Below, in pieces: positions 39,337-48,003 of a DNA stretch of 64,000 nucleotides. The DNA is from Harryflintia acetispora (lineage in GTDB: Bacteria; Bacillota; Clostridia; Oscillospirales; Ruminococcaceae). Each line of letters starts with the position of its first letter. Position 1 is the stretch's first letter. The translations under genes were made by a program, and so were the position numbers. The DNA is taken from positions 62,001 through 126,000 of the forward strand of contig SLUK01000005.1 of NCBI GenBank assembly GCA_004340125.1. The letters run 5' to 3'. The notes below the pieces were generated by a model, which worked only from the letters and a program-made list of their open reading frames with translations, did not search any database and was not told the origin of the DNA.

Positions 39337-40581
39337 TCAGGTGCCGGGGTTTTGGCGCACATCGGCATACCGCTGCGCTTCACTCGCGATCTCGAGCAGC
39401 CGCCCATAGCCCGGGGAGCCGGCGGCGAAGCGGTGGCGCACGGCATAGCCCACATCGCTGGAGTGCACCTGCAAATAAGATTGGTTCATGCTCACCGTGT
39501 AGACGATCCCGCCCTCGAAGCGGATCTCTATGGCGAGCTCGGGCTCGGACAGCAGCACCTGACCGGTAATCTTTTGGTAGCTCTCCGGCTCGATTTGCAG
39601 CGCCTTGAGGTCGGAGAAGATGATCCCCTCGTTCGCGTCGGATTCGCGCCGGTAGCCGGTGAGGTAATTGTGCAGCGAGAAGGCCGGCGGCATCCCCGCC
39701 CCGCCCCGTAGCTTATAATAGCGCATCATCCCCAGCCAGTAGTCGCCCTTCGGCAGCTCCTTCATATCCTCGCGCAGAAGGTTCCTCAGCGCGCGGTAGC
39801 CCTCCCCCGAAAAGACGTAGGCCCTGTCCGGAATCCCCATATCGCTGCGAAAGGGCTCCTGCCCGAAGTTGTAGCGGTTGACGTGGGTTTTGATGAGAAT
39901 CCCCTTTTCGTAGAACTCATATTCCAGCTTGATCTCCCCGTCGTAGACCGCCATCCCGTCGGGAGAGGCGAGGGCGGCGCCCAGCTCGTCCGGCCCGGCC
40001 GGGCGGCCGGCGCCGTCCAGCGCCGCCAACGCCCCGATCAGCCGGGTCAGCCTGCCGCCCTTGACGGGGGCGTAGCTCTTGGTCGGGTTGTCGTAAAGAT
40101 GGAGCGTTCCCCCGTCCGCCTGGCCCGGCGCGGGGATTTCACCGGGGGAAGCGAGCAGAAACGGCTCGACGTCCGGCTGGTATTTCTGGCTCAGCTCCTC
40201 GATCAGCCCTCGCAGGGTGCCGAGCTTCCCGCTCAGAATGGCGGGGGAAGCGCTGCCCTCTCGTTGGATGCGGTTGTCGCCCCACACCTCGTAGCAAACC
40301 GTCTTCCCATCCTTAAGCTCGAACAGCACGCCCCGCGGGACCCCGCCGGCCGCGAAGGCGTACTGCTCATTGGGCGCCGTCAGGTCGTCGATCTCCTGGA
40401 GCTCTGTAAAAATCCGCTCGACGTCCTGCGGGTCGGTGACCTCGTATTTCACGAAGTCCCCGAAGACAAAGGCCGTCCGCACGTCCTCCTCGTCGGGGAC
40501 GGCGAGCGCCGCGCCAGCGGCGGTCAGTGAAAGTATGCACAGCAGCATACCGGTTACGATGGGCAGCAGGCGTCTGGGCAT
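39337..40581 (-). CDS. Hypothetical exported protein
   Basis: 414 residues with a signal peptide (about 1-27, ending AALA). The mature part starts PDEEDVRTAFVFGDFVKYEVTDPQDVERIF and continues with mixed alpha/beta sequence; no catalytic motif is recognised. GGGGAGGAAATAGCC precedes the ATG at 40581. It has its own promoter overlapping the end of the beta-helix gene at 40643, and lies 61 bp downstream of that gene without a terminator, so it could also be co-expressed when cassette B is ON. Confidence 0.7.
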   Translation of the reverse strand: MPRRLLPIVTGMLLCILSLTAAGAALAVPDEEDVRTAFVFGDFVKYEVTDPQDVERIFTELQEIDDLTAPNEQYAFAAGGVPRGVLFELKDGKTVCYEVWGDNRIQREGSASPAILSGKLGTLRGLIEELSQKYQPDVEPFLLASPGEIPAPGQADGGTLHLYDNPTKSYAPVKGGRLTRLIGALAALDGAGRPAGPDELGAALASPDGMAVYDGEIKLEYEFYEKGILIKTHVNRYNFGQEPFRSDMGIPDRAYVFSGEGYRALRNLLREDMKELPKGDYWLGMMRYYKLRGGAGMPPAFSLHNYLTGYRRESDANEGIIFSDLKALQIEPESYQKITGQVLLSEPELAIEIRFEGGIVYTVSMNQSYLQVHSSDVGYAVRHRFAAGSPGYGRLLEIASEAQRYADVRQNPGT

Positions 40582-40617
40582 GGCTATTTCCTCCCCTTGG
40601 CACTTCACATTTTCTTC

Positions 40618-40646
40618 ACTGTAGCACAGGGGCTAGCCGGTGTCAA
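40618..40646 (-). promoter_or_regulatory. Sigma-A promoter of the exported protein gene
   Basis: Minus strand TTGACA (40641-40646), 17-bp spacer, TACAGT (40618-40623). The -35 overlaps the last codons of the upstream gene. Confidence 0.75.
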
Positions 40647-41923
40647 TCGCCGTAGAAGCCTTTGAGCACCGGCACCGGCTGGCTCACGCTGCCGCCGGCG
40701 GTGTTGAAGGTCAGGGTGCGGATTTCCCAGAGCCCGCTGTCAAAATTCAAGTTGTCCAGCAAGGAGAAGTCCCCGAGCGCCAGCCCCTTGGAAGGGGCGT
40801 GCAGCGTCGGGGGCGTGCCGTAGCCGCCTCCGTCGTTGACGCTGCCGCCGACCCCGGCCGAAATCGGGGAATTGCACCAATAGCTGTTGTAGATATTCCC
40901 GCCTGTTCCGGGATAGGAGGTGTTGCCGGCCAGGGCGAAGCTGCCGCGCCGGGGCGAGCCGCCCGATGCGGGGATGGCGTAGCAGCCGCTCAGGTCGAGC
41001 CCGCCACTGTTGATTCGGCCGATCAGTCCCCCCGTCTCCCAGTCGGCGTTCAGGCGCGGGCCCAGGACATAGCAGTTTTCCAGGACACTGCCCTTTTCCG
41101 CCGTGCCGACAAGCCCGCCCGCGGCGTATCCATAGACGGTGGAGTTCAGTGCATAGCAGTCCGTAATCCGCGTGTTTCCCATGCAAACCGCGGCCAGCGC
41201 TCCCCGGGCAGCGGAGGAGCTGATCGCGGCATTTTCAATCCCCAACGAAGTGATCGTGGAATCAACAACATAGATAAAGAGCCCGCTGGAAAGCGTTTGA
41301 TTCGGGAACGTAATTGTATGGTACCCGCCGTCGTACCGGCCGGTAAAGCTCTTGATGTCGGTGCCGATCCCGCCCCAGCTCCCGTCGAGCCGGATGTCCC
41401 GCACCTGCAAAAAAGAGTGTCCGCCGGCGAGGTGCGCGCTGTGGATGTGCGCGAGCTGCGCCTGGTTCGTCACCCGCCACGGGCTTCCTTCGGTGCCCGC
41501 CCCGGCGTAGAACGCGCCGGCGGTCCCCGCCGCGCAGCCGCAGGAGGGAGAGGTGGTAAAGGGGGTGCGCACCGTGGCCGCCGTGTCCAGCCCCACCCGC
41601 TCCGAGGCGGGATGGGCGGTGACCTGGAGGGTATAGCGGTGCGCCCCCTCGGGGTCCACCGCCAGCGGGAGATAGACGCGCTGCTCGCCTTCCCCGCTCA
41701 CCGTCACCTGGGCGCGCATCAGAGAATCCTGGGCTCCTTCCTCGTCGAACACCTCGAAGGTATACCGTGCGGCGCGCGGGGAGGGTGTGAAGGGGATGTC
41801 CACCCCATAGTCGCAGGCCTCGCCCGCCTCCACGTTTACCTCGGCTCCCGCCGCCAGAACCACGGGACTAAGCGTTACTATGAATAAAAGGATCAGCGCG
41901 CATACCGCCATCTGTTTTTTCAC
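40643..41923 (-). CDS. Secreted beta-helix-like surface protein B (switch-controlled paralogue)
   Basis: 426 residues. Signal peptide (about 1-25, KKQMAVCALILLFIVTLSPV then VLAA), N-terminal region with YGVDIPFTPSPRAARYTFEVF, a GAGTEGSPWRVTNQAQL entry (about 145-161) and a Gly-rich repetitive part with GLUG-like turns (YGYAAGGLVGTAEKG, ETGGLIGRINSGG). Paralogue of the product at 4611-5876. No wall-sorting signal. The preferred start is GTG at 41923 with GGGGAG nine bases upstream; a TTG at 41932 has no site. The upstream promoter lies in an inverted-repeat-bounded cassette and faces away, so the gene is probably OFF as drawn. Confidence 0.8.
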   Translation of the reverse strand: MKKQMAVCALILLFIVTLSPVVLAAGAEVNVEAGEACDYGVDIPFTPSPRAARYTFEVFDEEGAQDSLMRAQVTVSGEGEQRVYLPLAVDPEGAHRYTLQVTAHPASERVGLDTAATVRTPFTTSPSCGCAAGTAGAFYAGAGTEGSPWRVTNQAQLAHIHSAHLAGGHSFLQVRDIRLDGSWGGIGTDIKSFTGRYDGGYHTITFPNQTLSSGLFIYVVDSTITSLGIENAAISSSAARGALAAVCMGNTRITDCYALNSTVYGYAAGGLVGTAEKGSVLENCYVLGPRLNADWETGGLIGRINSGGLDLSGCYAIPASGGSPRRGSFALAGNTSYPGTGGNIYNSYWCNSPISAGVGGSVNDGGGYGTPPTLHAPSKGLALGDFSLLDNLNFDSGLWEIRTLTFNTAGGSVSQPVPVLKGFYGD

Positions 41924-41944
41924 CGGTTCCAACTCCCCATAATT

Positions 41945-42130
41945 GACCGCAAGAAACGCTTTCTGCCGGTCTCCGCCCCGCCGGGAATCCGCCGCAAAAG
42001 CGCGAATCCCCTTGAAAGAGCTGGCAAAATAGGATATAATTAGAAAAAACAGGGCCGATTAGAAGCCGCGTTCGATCGACAGTCCAGCTTTCAGGGGAAT
42101 TTGGACTGCAAGAAAGCGTTTCTAGCGGTC
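41945..42130. other. Putative invertible promoter cassette B (186 bp), OFF orientation
   Basis: Inverted 27-bp sites: left 41945-41971 (GACCGC...CGGTC), right 42104-42130 (GACTGC...GCGGTC). They share a perfect 13-bp core, AGAAACGCTTTCT at 41952-41964 and its complement at 42111-42123, and outer AATTGACCGC blocks also match, 23 of 24 bases. A plus-strand promoter lies at the centre, facing away from the minus-strand gene that starts 22 bp to the left. Total length equals cassette A (186 bp) and promoter offsets differ by one base. Inversion is inferred. Confidence 0.78.
42012..42040 (+). promoter_or_regulatory. Sigma-A promoter inside cassette B, pointing away from gene B
   Basis: TTGAAA (42012-42017), 17-bp spacer, TATAAT (42035-42040). 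The -10 box is at the exact centre of the cassette, so after inversion it would occupy the same coordinates on the minus strand. AGGATATAATTAG is shared with cassette A. Confidence 0.82.
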
Positions 42131-42142
42131 AATTAAATGGCA

Positions 42143-42179
42143 AAGCGGCGCCCTCCAAAAATTGGAGGGCGCCGCTTTT
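42143..42179. terminator. Terminator between cassette B and the coiled-coil gene
   Basis: AAGCGGCGCCCTCC/GGAGGGCGCCGCTT with AAAAATT between and a TTTT tail; would stop transcripts from the OFF-oriented promoter after about 130 nt and also ends the minus-strand gene at 42191. Confidence 0.85.
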
Positions 42180-42190
42180 CATTCTTCAAA

Positions 42191-44905
42191 TTATTTTTTA
42201 AGCAGGCCCTTGATCCATTCGCCAAAGCCCTTTTTCTCCTGTACCGGGGCGGGGGCTTCCTCCACCTCAGGGATTTTGATCTCGTCGGTCTTCATGATGA
42301 ACTTCAGGTCGGTGTCCATGTACTCCGGCGCGTCGGTGTAGATGCGGTAAGCGTCGGCCAGGTCCACCAGGGCGTCCCTGCGCTCGATGAGCTCGTCGAG
42401 GTCCTCGACCTGACCGGTATATTTGTCCACCGCGCCCTTGTCCTGCAGCACGTCGAAGAGGTTGAAGACGCTGGCCATCAGGTTTGAGCTCTGCGGGGCC
42501 ACCGCGTCGCGCAGGATTTCGCTGACGTTGCGGTTGGCGAGCAGGTCGTTTTTCATGTTGAGCAGCACATCCACCGTCTTTGGGCTCTCGTGCAGGCTCT
42601 TGTCCATCGCCGGATCGTCGAGATCGCGGCGCAGGTCGCGCAGGATGGGCCGCGCGTCATTAAAGCTCTGCTTGAGGCTGCCGTAGTTGTCGCGGAAATC
42701 CTGGAACTTATCCGAGTCGTATTCGCGCATCACCCGCTGCAGGGCCTTGATGTTGTCGCGGTTCTCGTCCAAATCGTCGAGCATGTCGCGCATTTCCCCC
42801 AACAGGTATTGCAGCTGCCGGCTCTCGGGTCCGCCGATCCGGTCGGAGAGCTTCTCGGCGGTGTCCACGATCTCATGCACCTTGGGCAGCAGCGCCTCGG
42901 TGAAGGCCGCGGCCTTCTGCAGGCGCTCCTTGGCCTTCTCGGCGCCGCCCAGCTCCCCGACGATCGCGCCCTTGAGCTGGCTTATACTTTGCAGCGCCGG
43001 GGTCAGCTGCGCCATGACCTCGTCGGCCTTCTGCCCGGCGATAGTGTCCCGCTTGCTCTGCAAAATGCCCATCAAAGTCTGGTAATTGGTCGGGCCGCCG
43101 GAAGCGAGCGTTACGCTGCGGGCGGCGCGGTGGCTCGCATGTTCCTCCCCGCTCTCACCGACGGTCAGGTCCCCGTCTTCTTCGTCCTCCTCATCTTCTT
43201 CGTCGTAGCCGTCCCAGAAGGAATGGTCCACCGGCGAGGTGTTCGATGAGCGGCGGATGGTACCCCGCTCCTCCGAGCCGATGGTCAGCTCTGCGGGAAC
43301 GGAGCTGTCGCGGCTGCCCTGGGAAGCGCCCATGTCGCTTGAGAGCAGCGCCTCGAGGGCCGCATACTCCTGGGCGCTGACGTAGGGCTTGATCTGGGAA
43401 AGGATGGCGCTCTGCACGCCGGGGTCGATCGTCCCGCTCTGCGGGATCATCAGCGCCAGCTTGTTGATCTCGTTTTCGGCCACCGCCTTGACGGCCACCC
43501 TCATATTCTCCGGGGTCAGGTACTGTTCCACCGCCGGGTTATCCAGGGATTTTGCTAAGTTTACCATCGCATCGCTGTACTTCAGCAGCACCTTGAAGGT
43601 CTCGACCTGCTCCTTGTTGTCCTGCATGGCGTCGAGCATCTCGATCGCCTGGTCGCACAGCTTGTCGAGGTCCTTGCAGTCCAAATCCTCGATGGTGTCA
43701 TAGTCGTCGAGCAGGTCGCGAATCTTCTCAATATTCTTCTTGCTCATCTGGTGGATCATGTCGTTGATCGCGTCGGAATCGAGCAGGTCGTCGATGTCCA
43801 CCTTATCCATGTCCTCCCAGACGCGGTCGTAAAGGTCGATGTTTTCGTCGGTGATGTACTTCGGGAGGATGTCGAGCACCGCGGTGTCCAGGTCATAGAA
43901 ATCGAAGATGTCGTCGATCATCGTGCGCGCGCCCTCGGTGATCGGCTCATCGGTGAAGAGGGAGCGGGTGCGGTGGTTGGGGTCGGCGGCGTCGAGATTG
44001 TTCTGCATGTCGCGCAGGTCGTACATATCCGCCTTCATCTCCCGGATGTCCTGCTGCGCGTCGATCTCGTCGAGGTCGGGGATTTCGGTGGTCATCACGA
44101 TCATGATCGGGCCCATCTCGAACTCGGTCACGTCGGCGGTGACGGTGAACTCCTCCGGGAAGTCGAGGTCCTCGAAGCCGGGGATGTCGTAGCGCTCAAG
44201 ATCGAGGTTCTGCTCCATACCGGGCATGGCGATCAGGGCGACTGCCTGGTTGTTGCCGTCGGTCTGCACGGTACCATCTGACACCGAGACGTTCGAGAAC
44301 TTGTCGTCCGGCAGGGTCATGGCGACCACGGCCATCGCCGGGGTGTACATGGTGACGTTCTTCCCGCCGATCCGAACGGTGTTTCTGTTGGTATTGCGAA
44401 ATTTTAAATCGATCTGCACCCGGCCGCTCTGGCCGGCCATCTGCTCGGGCTTCATCCGCTTTCCGTCGAGCGAATAGGAGATTTCCAGCTCGACGGGCAG
44501 CTTCCCGCTGGCCTTGCCGCGGTAGTACAGGTCGGTCCCGTCCATCTTCCAGGTGAGGGCGCTCCCGTCGCGCTGCGGGCCCTCCACGCTCTTGATGTTG
44601 ATCACATCGTCGAGGGTGGTGCGGTCCTCGACGGTGACGTTCGCCTCGTCGGTGTGCAGCCAGTCGGTGACGATCTGCTCGCGGGGCTTGCCCGAGGGAT
44701 CGAGGTTGACATAGACCGTCTCGGTCTTCTTGCAGGAGAGGCCGATTGTCGCCTCCTTTGCGGCCGTACTCACGGCCGGGGCGGCGCTCACGGGCGCCAA
44801 GGGCGCCGGGGCCGAGGCGGGTACGCCCGCCACCGCGGCCACGCTGACGGTTGCGAACAGGAGCGCCATGCCCGCACAAATCACTTTTAAGGGTGCTTTT
44901 CTCAT
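42191..44905 (-). CDS. Exported coiled-coil protein, partner of the MMPL transporter
   Basis: 904 residues with a signal peptide (about 1-27) and a Pro/Ala spacer. A beta-rich region with LEISYSLDGKRMKPEQMAGQSGRVQIDLKF (about 145-175) resembles the extracellular part of YhgE/Pip-type proteins; the rest is strongly acidic and helical (long stretches of D, M, L, I, K; about 280-480 and 600-870), predicted coiled coil, with an acidic DEEDEEDEED patch near 565. No C-terminal membrane segment. Starts 22 bp after the MMPL gene ends, so the two form an operon under the TetR regulator. Probably a periplasmic-side or envelope accessory protein (inference). Confidence 0.75.
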   Translation of the reverse strand: MRKAPLKVICAGMALLFATVSVAAVAGVPASAPAPLAPVSAAPAVSTAAKEATIGLSCKKTETVYVNLDPSGKPREQIVTDWLHTDEANVTVEDRTTLDDVINIKSVEGPQRDGSALTWKMDGTDLYYRGKASGKLPVELEISYSLDGKRMKPEQMAGQSGRVQIDLKFRNTNRNTVRIGGKNVTMYTPAMAVVAMTLPDDKFSNVSVSDGTVQTDGNNQAVALIAMPGMEQNLDLERYDIPGFEDLDFPEEFTVTADVTEFEMGPIMIVMTTEIPDLDEIDAQQDIREMKADMYDLRDMQNNLDAADPNHRTRSLFTDEPITEGARTMIDDIFDFYDLDTAVLDILPKYITDENIDLYDRVWEDMDKVDIDDLLDSDAINDMIHQMSKKNIEKIRDLLDDYDTIEDLDCKDLDKLCDQAIEMLDAMQDNKEQVETFKVLLKYSDAMVNLAKSLDNPAVEQYLTPENMRVAVKAVAENEINKLALMIPQSGTIDPGVQSAILSQIKPYVSAQEYAALEALLSSDMGASQGSRDSSVPAELTIGSEERGTIRRSSNTSPVDHSFWDGYDEEDEEDEEDGDLTVGESGEEHASHRAARSVTLASGGPTNYQTLMGILQSKRDTIAGQKADEVMAQLTPALQSISQLKGAIVGELGGAEKAKERLQKAAAFTEALLPKVHEIVDTAEKLSDRIGGPESRQLQYLLGEMRDMLDDLDENRDNIKALQRVMREYDSDKFQDFRDNYGSLKQSFNDARPILRDLRRDLDDPAMDKSLHESPKTVDVLLNMKNDLLANRNVSEILRDAVAPQSSNLMASVFNLFDVLQDKGAVDKYTGQVEDLDELIERRDALVDLADAYRIYTDAPEYMDTDLKFIMKTDEIKIPEVEEAPAPVQEKKGFGEWIKGLLKK

Positions 44906-44927
44906 GATTGATTCCTCCTAATTCGCA

Positions 44928-47069
44928 CTAATTCGCAGATTCCGGGAGCCCGGCCGGGGCCTTTTTATCCGCCCGCCGCCTGGAGGCGCGGGGCTTCGGG
45001 GTGGTGCGCCAATCCTTGGTGGTCCGAGCGAAAATCCTTTCACAGCACAGCAGGATCGAGGGCAGGATGAAGATGCTCACCAGTGCGCTGATGATCGCGC
45101 CGCGCGCGAGCATCGAGCAGATGGACTGGATGATCTCGATCTTCGAGACGATCGCCACGCCGAAGTTGGCGCAGAAGAAGCCCAAAGCGCTGGTAATGAT
45201 CGAGCGGTCGGCCGCGTTCGAGGCGATCTTCATCGCCTCGACGCTCTCATGTCCCGCCCGCAGCTCCTCGCGGAAGCGGGTGGTCATCAGGATGGCGTAA
45301 TCCACCGTGGCGCCCAGCTGGATGCACCCGATGACGATCGGGCAGATGAAGGGGATGACCGTCCCGCTGAGGGCGGGGATCCCCTGGTTGATGAAGATGG
45401 ACAGCTCGATGGCCGCGACCAGCACCACCGGCACGGTGAGGGATTTAAAGCAGATGGCGACGATCAGGAGGATGGCCAGGATCGAGATGACGTTGGTGAC
45501 GCTGATGTCCACCGTGGTGATTTCGCTCAGATCCTTGGTCAGCGGTCCCTCGCCGGTGATGAGCGCATCGGGATCATAGGCCTTGACGATCGCATAGAGC
45601 TCGTCGATCTGGGCGTTCTCCTCGTCGGTGGCCGCCTTGTAGCTGGAATTGACCATCATCATCTGCTTGCCGTCCTTCTTGCAGAAGTCCTTGATCTCCT
45701 GCGGGATGAATTCGTCCGGGATGCCCGGCCCGACAAATTTGTTGAAGGCCAGCACGCTCTCGATCCCCTGTACCTTCTCGACCTTCTTCGCAATGTCGCT
45801 CAGATCGTTGGCCGGCAGCGAATCGTCCAGGATGATGAAGTGGGTCGAGGCCATGTTGTACTGCTCCTTCATCTTGTCGGTGGCCACGATCGACCCGAGG
45901 TCCTCGGGCAGCGCCCGGTCGAGGTTGTAGTAAATCTCGGTGCGGCTTTGCAGGATCACCGCCGGGATGAAGAGCACCAGGAAGAGCGCGGTGAAGGTCT
46001 TGCGGTGGTCGATGATCCAGTTGTTGAGCCGGCTGAAGTCCGGGATGATGGTGCGGTGGTGCCAGCGGTGGATCAGCTTGTCGAACTGCAGCACCAGCGA
46101 GGGCAGCACCACGACCACCACCAGAATCCCGATGATGACGCCCTTGGCCATCACGAGGCCAATGTCCTTGCCCAGCGCCAGGCGCATGAAGCACAGGGCC
46201 ATGAATCCGGCGACCGTGGTCATCGAGCTGCCGGACAGGGAGGTGAAGGCGCTGACCACGGCGCTGGCCATCGCGTCGCGCCGGTCGGAAAACTTCGGCT
46301 TCTCCTCGTCGTAGCGGTCCATCAGGAAGATGGAATAGTCGATGGTGACCCCCAGCTGCAGGATGGCCGCGATGGCGTTGGTGATATAGGAAATCTCACC
46401 GAAAATGACGTTGGTCCCCATGTTGTAAAGCACCGCGAACCCGATCCCGATGATGAAGACAAAGGGCTGCACGGTGGAGGACATGGTCAGCAGCATGGCG
46501 AAGATGGTGAGCACCACCGCCAGGATGGTGTAGGTGGGCATCTCGCTGGCCACCAGGGAGGCGATGTCCCTTGTAAAGATGGAAAACCCGCTGAGGAAGC
46601 ACTGCTCATTGCACAGCGCGCGGATGTCGTCGATGGCGGTCATGGTCTCGATCGAGGCGCCGGGATGATCAAACTGGATGATCATCATGGTGGAGTCGGC
46701 CTTGCTGCTGTAGAAGATGTCCTTGAGCGTGTCCGGCAGGATCTCCTTGGGCACGCTGATGTCCAGCATGTCGCTGATCCACAAAGCATTCGAGACGTTC
46801 GGCACGTCGGCGATCTTCTCCTTGAGCTTTTCCACATCACGCGCCGGCATCCCCTCGACCACCAGCATGGAGGTCGCCGCGTTCTGGAAGGTGTCCTCCA
46901 ATATGGTCTCGCCCTGGGTGGACTCGAGGTCGTCCGGCAGGTAGCTGAGGATGTCATAGTTGATGTTGGTGCTGACGATCCCGATGAAGCTCGGGATCAG
47001 CAGCAGCACCGCCAAGGTCAGCACCACCACCGAATTGCGCGTCAGCAGGTGCGCGAATTTTTTCAGCAA
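44928..47069 (-). CDS. MMPL/RND-family transporter
   Basis: About 713 residues, two repeats of a transmembrane helix, large loop and five-helix bundle. Visible: NINYDILSYLPDDLESTQG at the first loop, GVTIDYSIFLMDRYDEEK and GATVDYAILMTTRFREEL in the equivalent helices of the two halves (the proton-relay Asp is in DYS/DYA). Probable exporter of lipids or drugs. The likely start is TTG at 47069 (GAGGGG seven bases upstream); the ATG at 47105 lacks a clear site and would add 12 residues. First gene after a TetR operator. Confidence 0.9.
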   Translation of the reverse strand: MLKKFAHLLTRNSVVVLTLAVLLLIPSFIGIVSTNINYDILSYLPDDLESTQGETILEDTFQNAATSMLVVEGMPARDVEKLKEKIADVPNVSNALWISDMLDISVPKEILPDTLKDIFYSSKADSTMMIIQFDHPGASIETMTAIDDIRALCNEQCFLSGFSIFTRDIASLVASEMPTYTILAVVLTIFAMLLTMSSTVQPFVFIIGIGFAVLYNMGTNVIFGEISYITNAIAAILQLGVTIDYSIFLMDRYDEEKPKFSDRRDAMASAVVSAFTSLSGSSMTTVAGFMALCFMRLALGKDIGLVMAKGVIIGILVVVVVLPSLVLQFDKLIHRWHHRTIIPDFSRLNNWIIDHRKTFTALFLVLFIPAVILQSRTEIYYNLDRALPEDLGSIVATDKMKEQYNMASTHFIILDDSLPANDLSDIAKKVEKVQGIESVLAFNKFVGPGIPDEFIPQEIKDFCKKDGKQMMMVNSSYKAATDEENAQIDELYAIVKAYDPDALITGEGPLTKDLSEITTVDISVTNVISILAILLIVAICFKSLTVPVVLVAAIELSIFINQGIPALSGTVIPFICPIVIGCIQLGATVDYAILMTTRFREELRAGHESVEAMKIASNAADRSIITSALGFFCANFGVAIVSKIEIIQSICSMLARGAIISALVSIFILPSILLCCERIFARTTKDWRTTPKPRASRRRADKKAPAGLPESAN

Positions 47070-47170
47070 ACGAAAACCCCTCTTTTCTGCGGCCCGATCC
47101 CCCATGTTTCGCGGATCGTCCGTCGATTTCTATAAAAAGGAAGAAAACGCAATCAAAACTTTTTGTAAAT

Positions 47171-47189
47171 TTGACTGACCATAAGTCAA
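47171..47189. promoter_or_regulatory. TetR operator upstream of the MMPL operon
   Basis: TTGACTGACCATAAGTCAA, an imperfect palindrome with TTGACT/AGTCAA arms, 17 of 19 bases identical to the site at the tetR promoter. On the minus strand the TTGACT can serve as a -35, but the matching -10 (ACAAAA) is poor. Confidence 0.8.
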
Positions 47190-47226
47190 ATTTATCGCCA
47201 AAGAAAAGGCCGTCCCGGCCTCCCAG

Positions 47227-47790
47227 TTATTGCTCCTGTCGCACGCAGAGCGCCTGCCCGACGATATCGATCACCTGCTCGCGCTCCATGTTGCTCACAT
47301 TGAGCATACCGAAGCCGTAAAACAGGATTTCCACCGTGGTGTAGGGGTGCTTGCAGCAGATGATCCCCTTCTCGACGCCCTCCTCGACCAGCCCCGCCAC
47401 CTGCTGGCGGAAGCGCTCCACCGCGTATTCCAAAATACTTTGGTGGAACATAAAGCGGTCGGAGTCCTTGAGCTCGGCGAACACGGTCTCGGTCTTTTGG
47501 GTGAATTCAATGATGGTGAAAACGACCTGGTTCATCCGTTTTAAAAAATCGGTATCCTGTTCCACGATATGCCGCACCACCTCGGAGGTTTCCGAGATGT
47601 ATTCATCCACCACGGCGTTCATCACTTCATCCTTGGTGCGGAAATAGTAGTAGAAGAGGCCCTTGGCGATCCCGATCCTTTGCGCGATGTCGCTGATGGT
47701 CGTCTTGGCAAAGCCGTTTTGCCCAAAGAGCTCCCTGGCCGCCTGCACGATCTCCTCGCGCCGCTCGTCGGGCTTCTTGGTAATCCTCAT
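47227..47790 (-). CDS. TetR-family transcriptional regulator
   Basis: 187 residues. N-terminal helix-turn-helix (about 9-55) with RREEIVQAARELFGQNGFAKTTISDIAQRIGIAKGLFYYYF, ligand-binding C-terminal domain unknown. Start at 47790 has GGAGGGG upstream. Two near-identical 19-bp palindromes, one in its own promoter and one before the MMPL operon, suggest that it represses both and is released by a transporter substrate (inference). Confidence 0.93.
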   Translation of the reverse strand: MRITKKPDERREEIVQAARELFGQNGFAKTTISDIAQRIGIAKGLFYYYFRTKDEVMNAVVDEYISETSEVVRHIVEQDTDFLKRMNQVVFTIIEFTQKTETVFAELKDSDRFMFHQSILEYAVERFRQQVAGLVEEGVEKGIICCKHPYTTVEILFYGFGMLNVSNMEREQVIDIVGQALCVRQEQ

Positions 47791-47813
47791 CTCTTCCCCT
47801 CCAATCTGTTGCC

Positions 47814-47842
47814 AGTATATCATTTGACTGACCGCAAGTCAA
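47814..47842 (-). promoter_or_regulatory. tetR promoter with overlapping operator
   Basis: Minus strand TTGACT (47837-47842), 17-bp spacer, TATACT (47814-47819). The operator TTGACTGACCGCAAGTCAA (47824-47842) covers the -35 and most of the spacer, the usual place for autorepression. Confidence 0.85.
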
Positions 47843-48003
47843 TATTATTCTGGAAAAAAATTTTGTTGATTTTACCGAATTGTTTTCCACCGCAAGCGCT
47901 TTGTGCCAAGCGAATCCTCGTATCGCCGCCGAGGCAGCGGGAAGGATAATAACGGGCGTTTTAACGCTCCATGTGGGATCAAAATGAATCGGGAGGTTAT
48001 CTT

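Noticed and set aside
45249..47135. Long open frame (628 codons) on the plus strand opposite the MMPL gene
   Set aside because: Shadow frame of the transporter gene; His/Asp/Gly-rich sequence without any recognisable feature.
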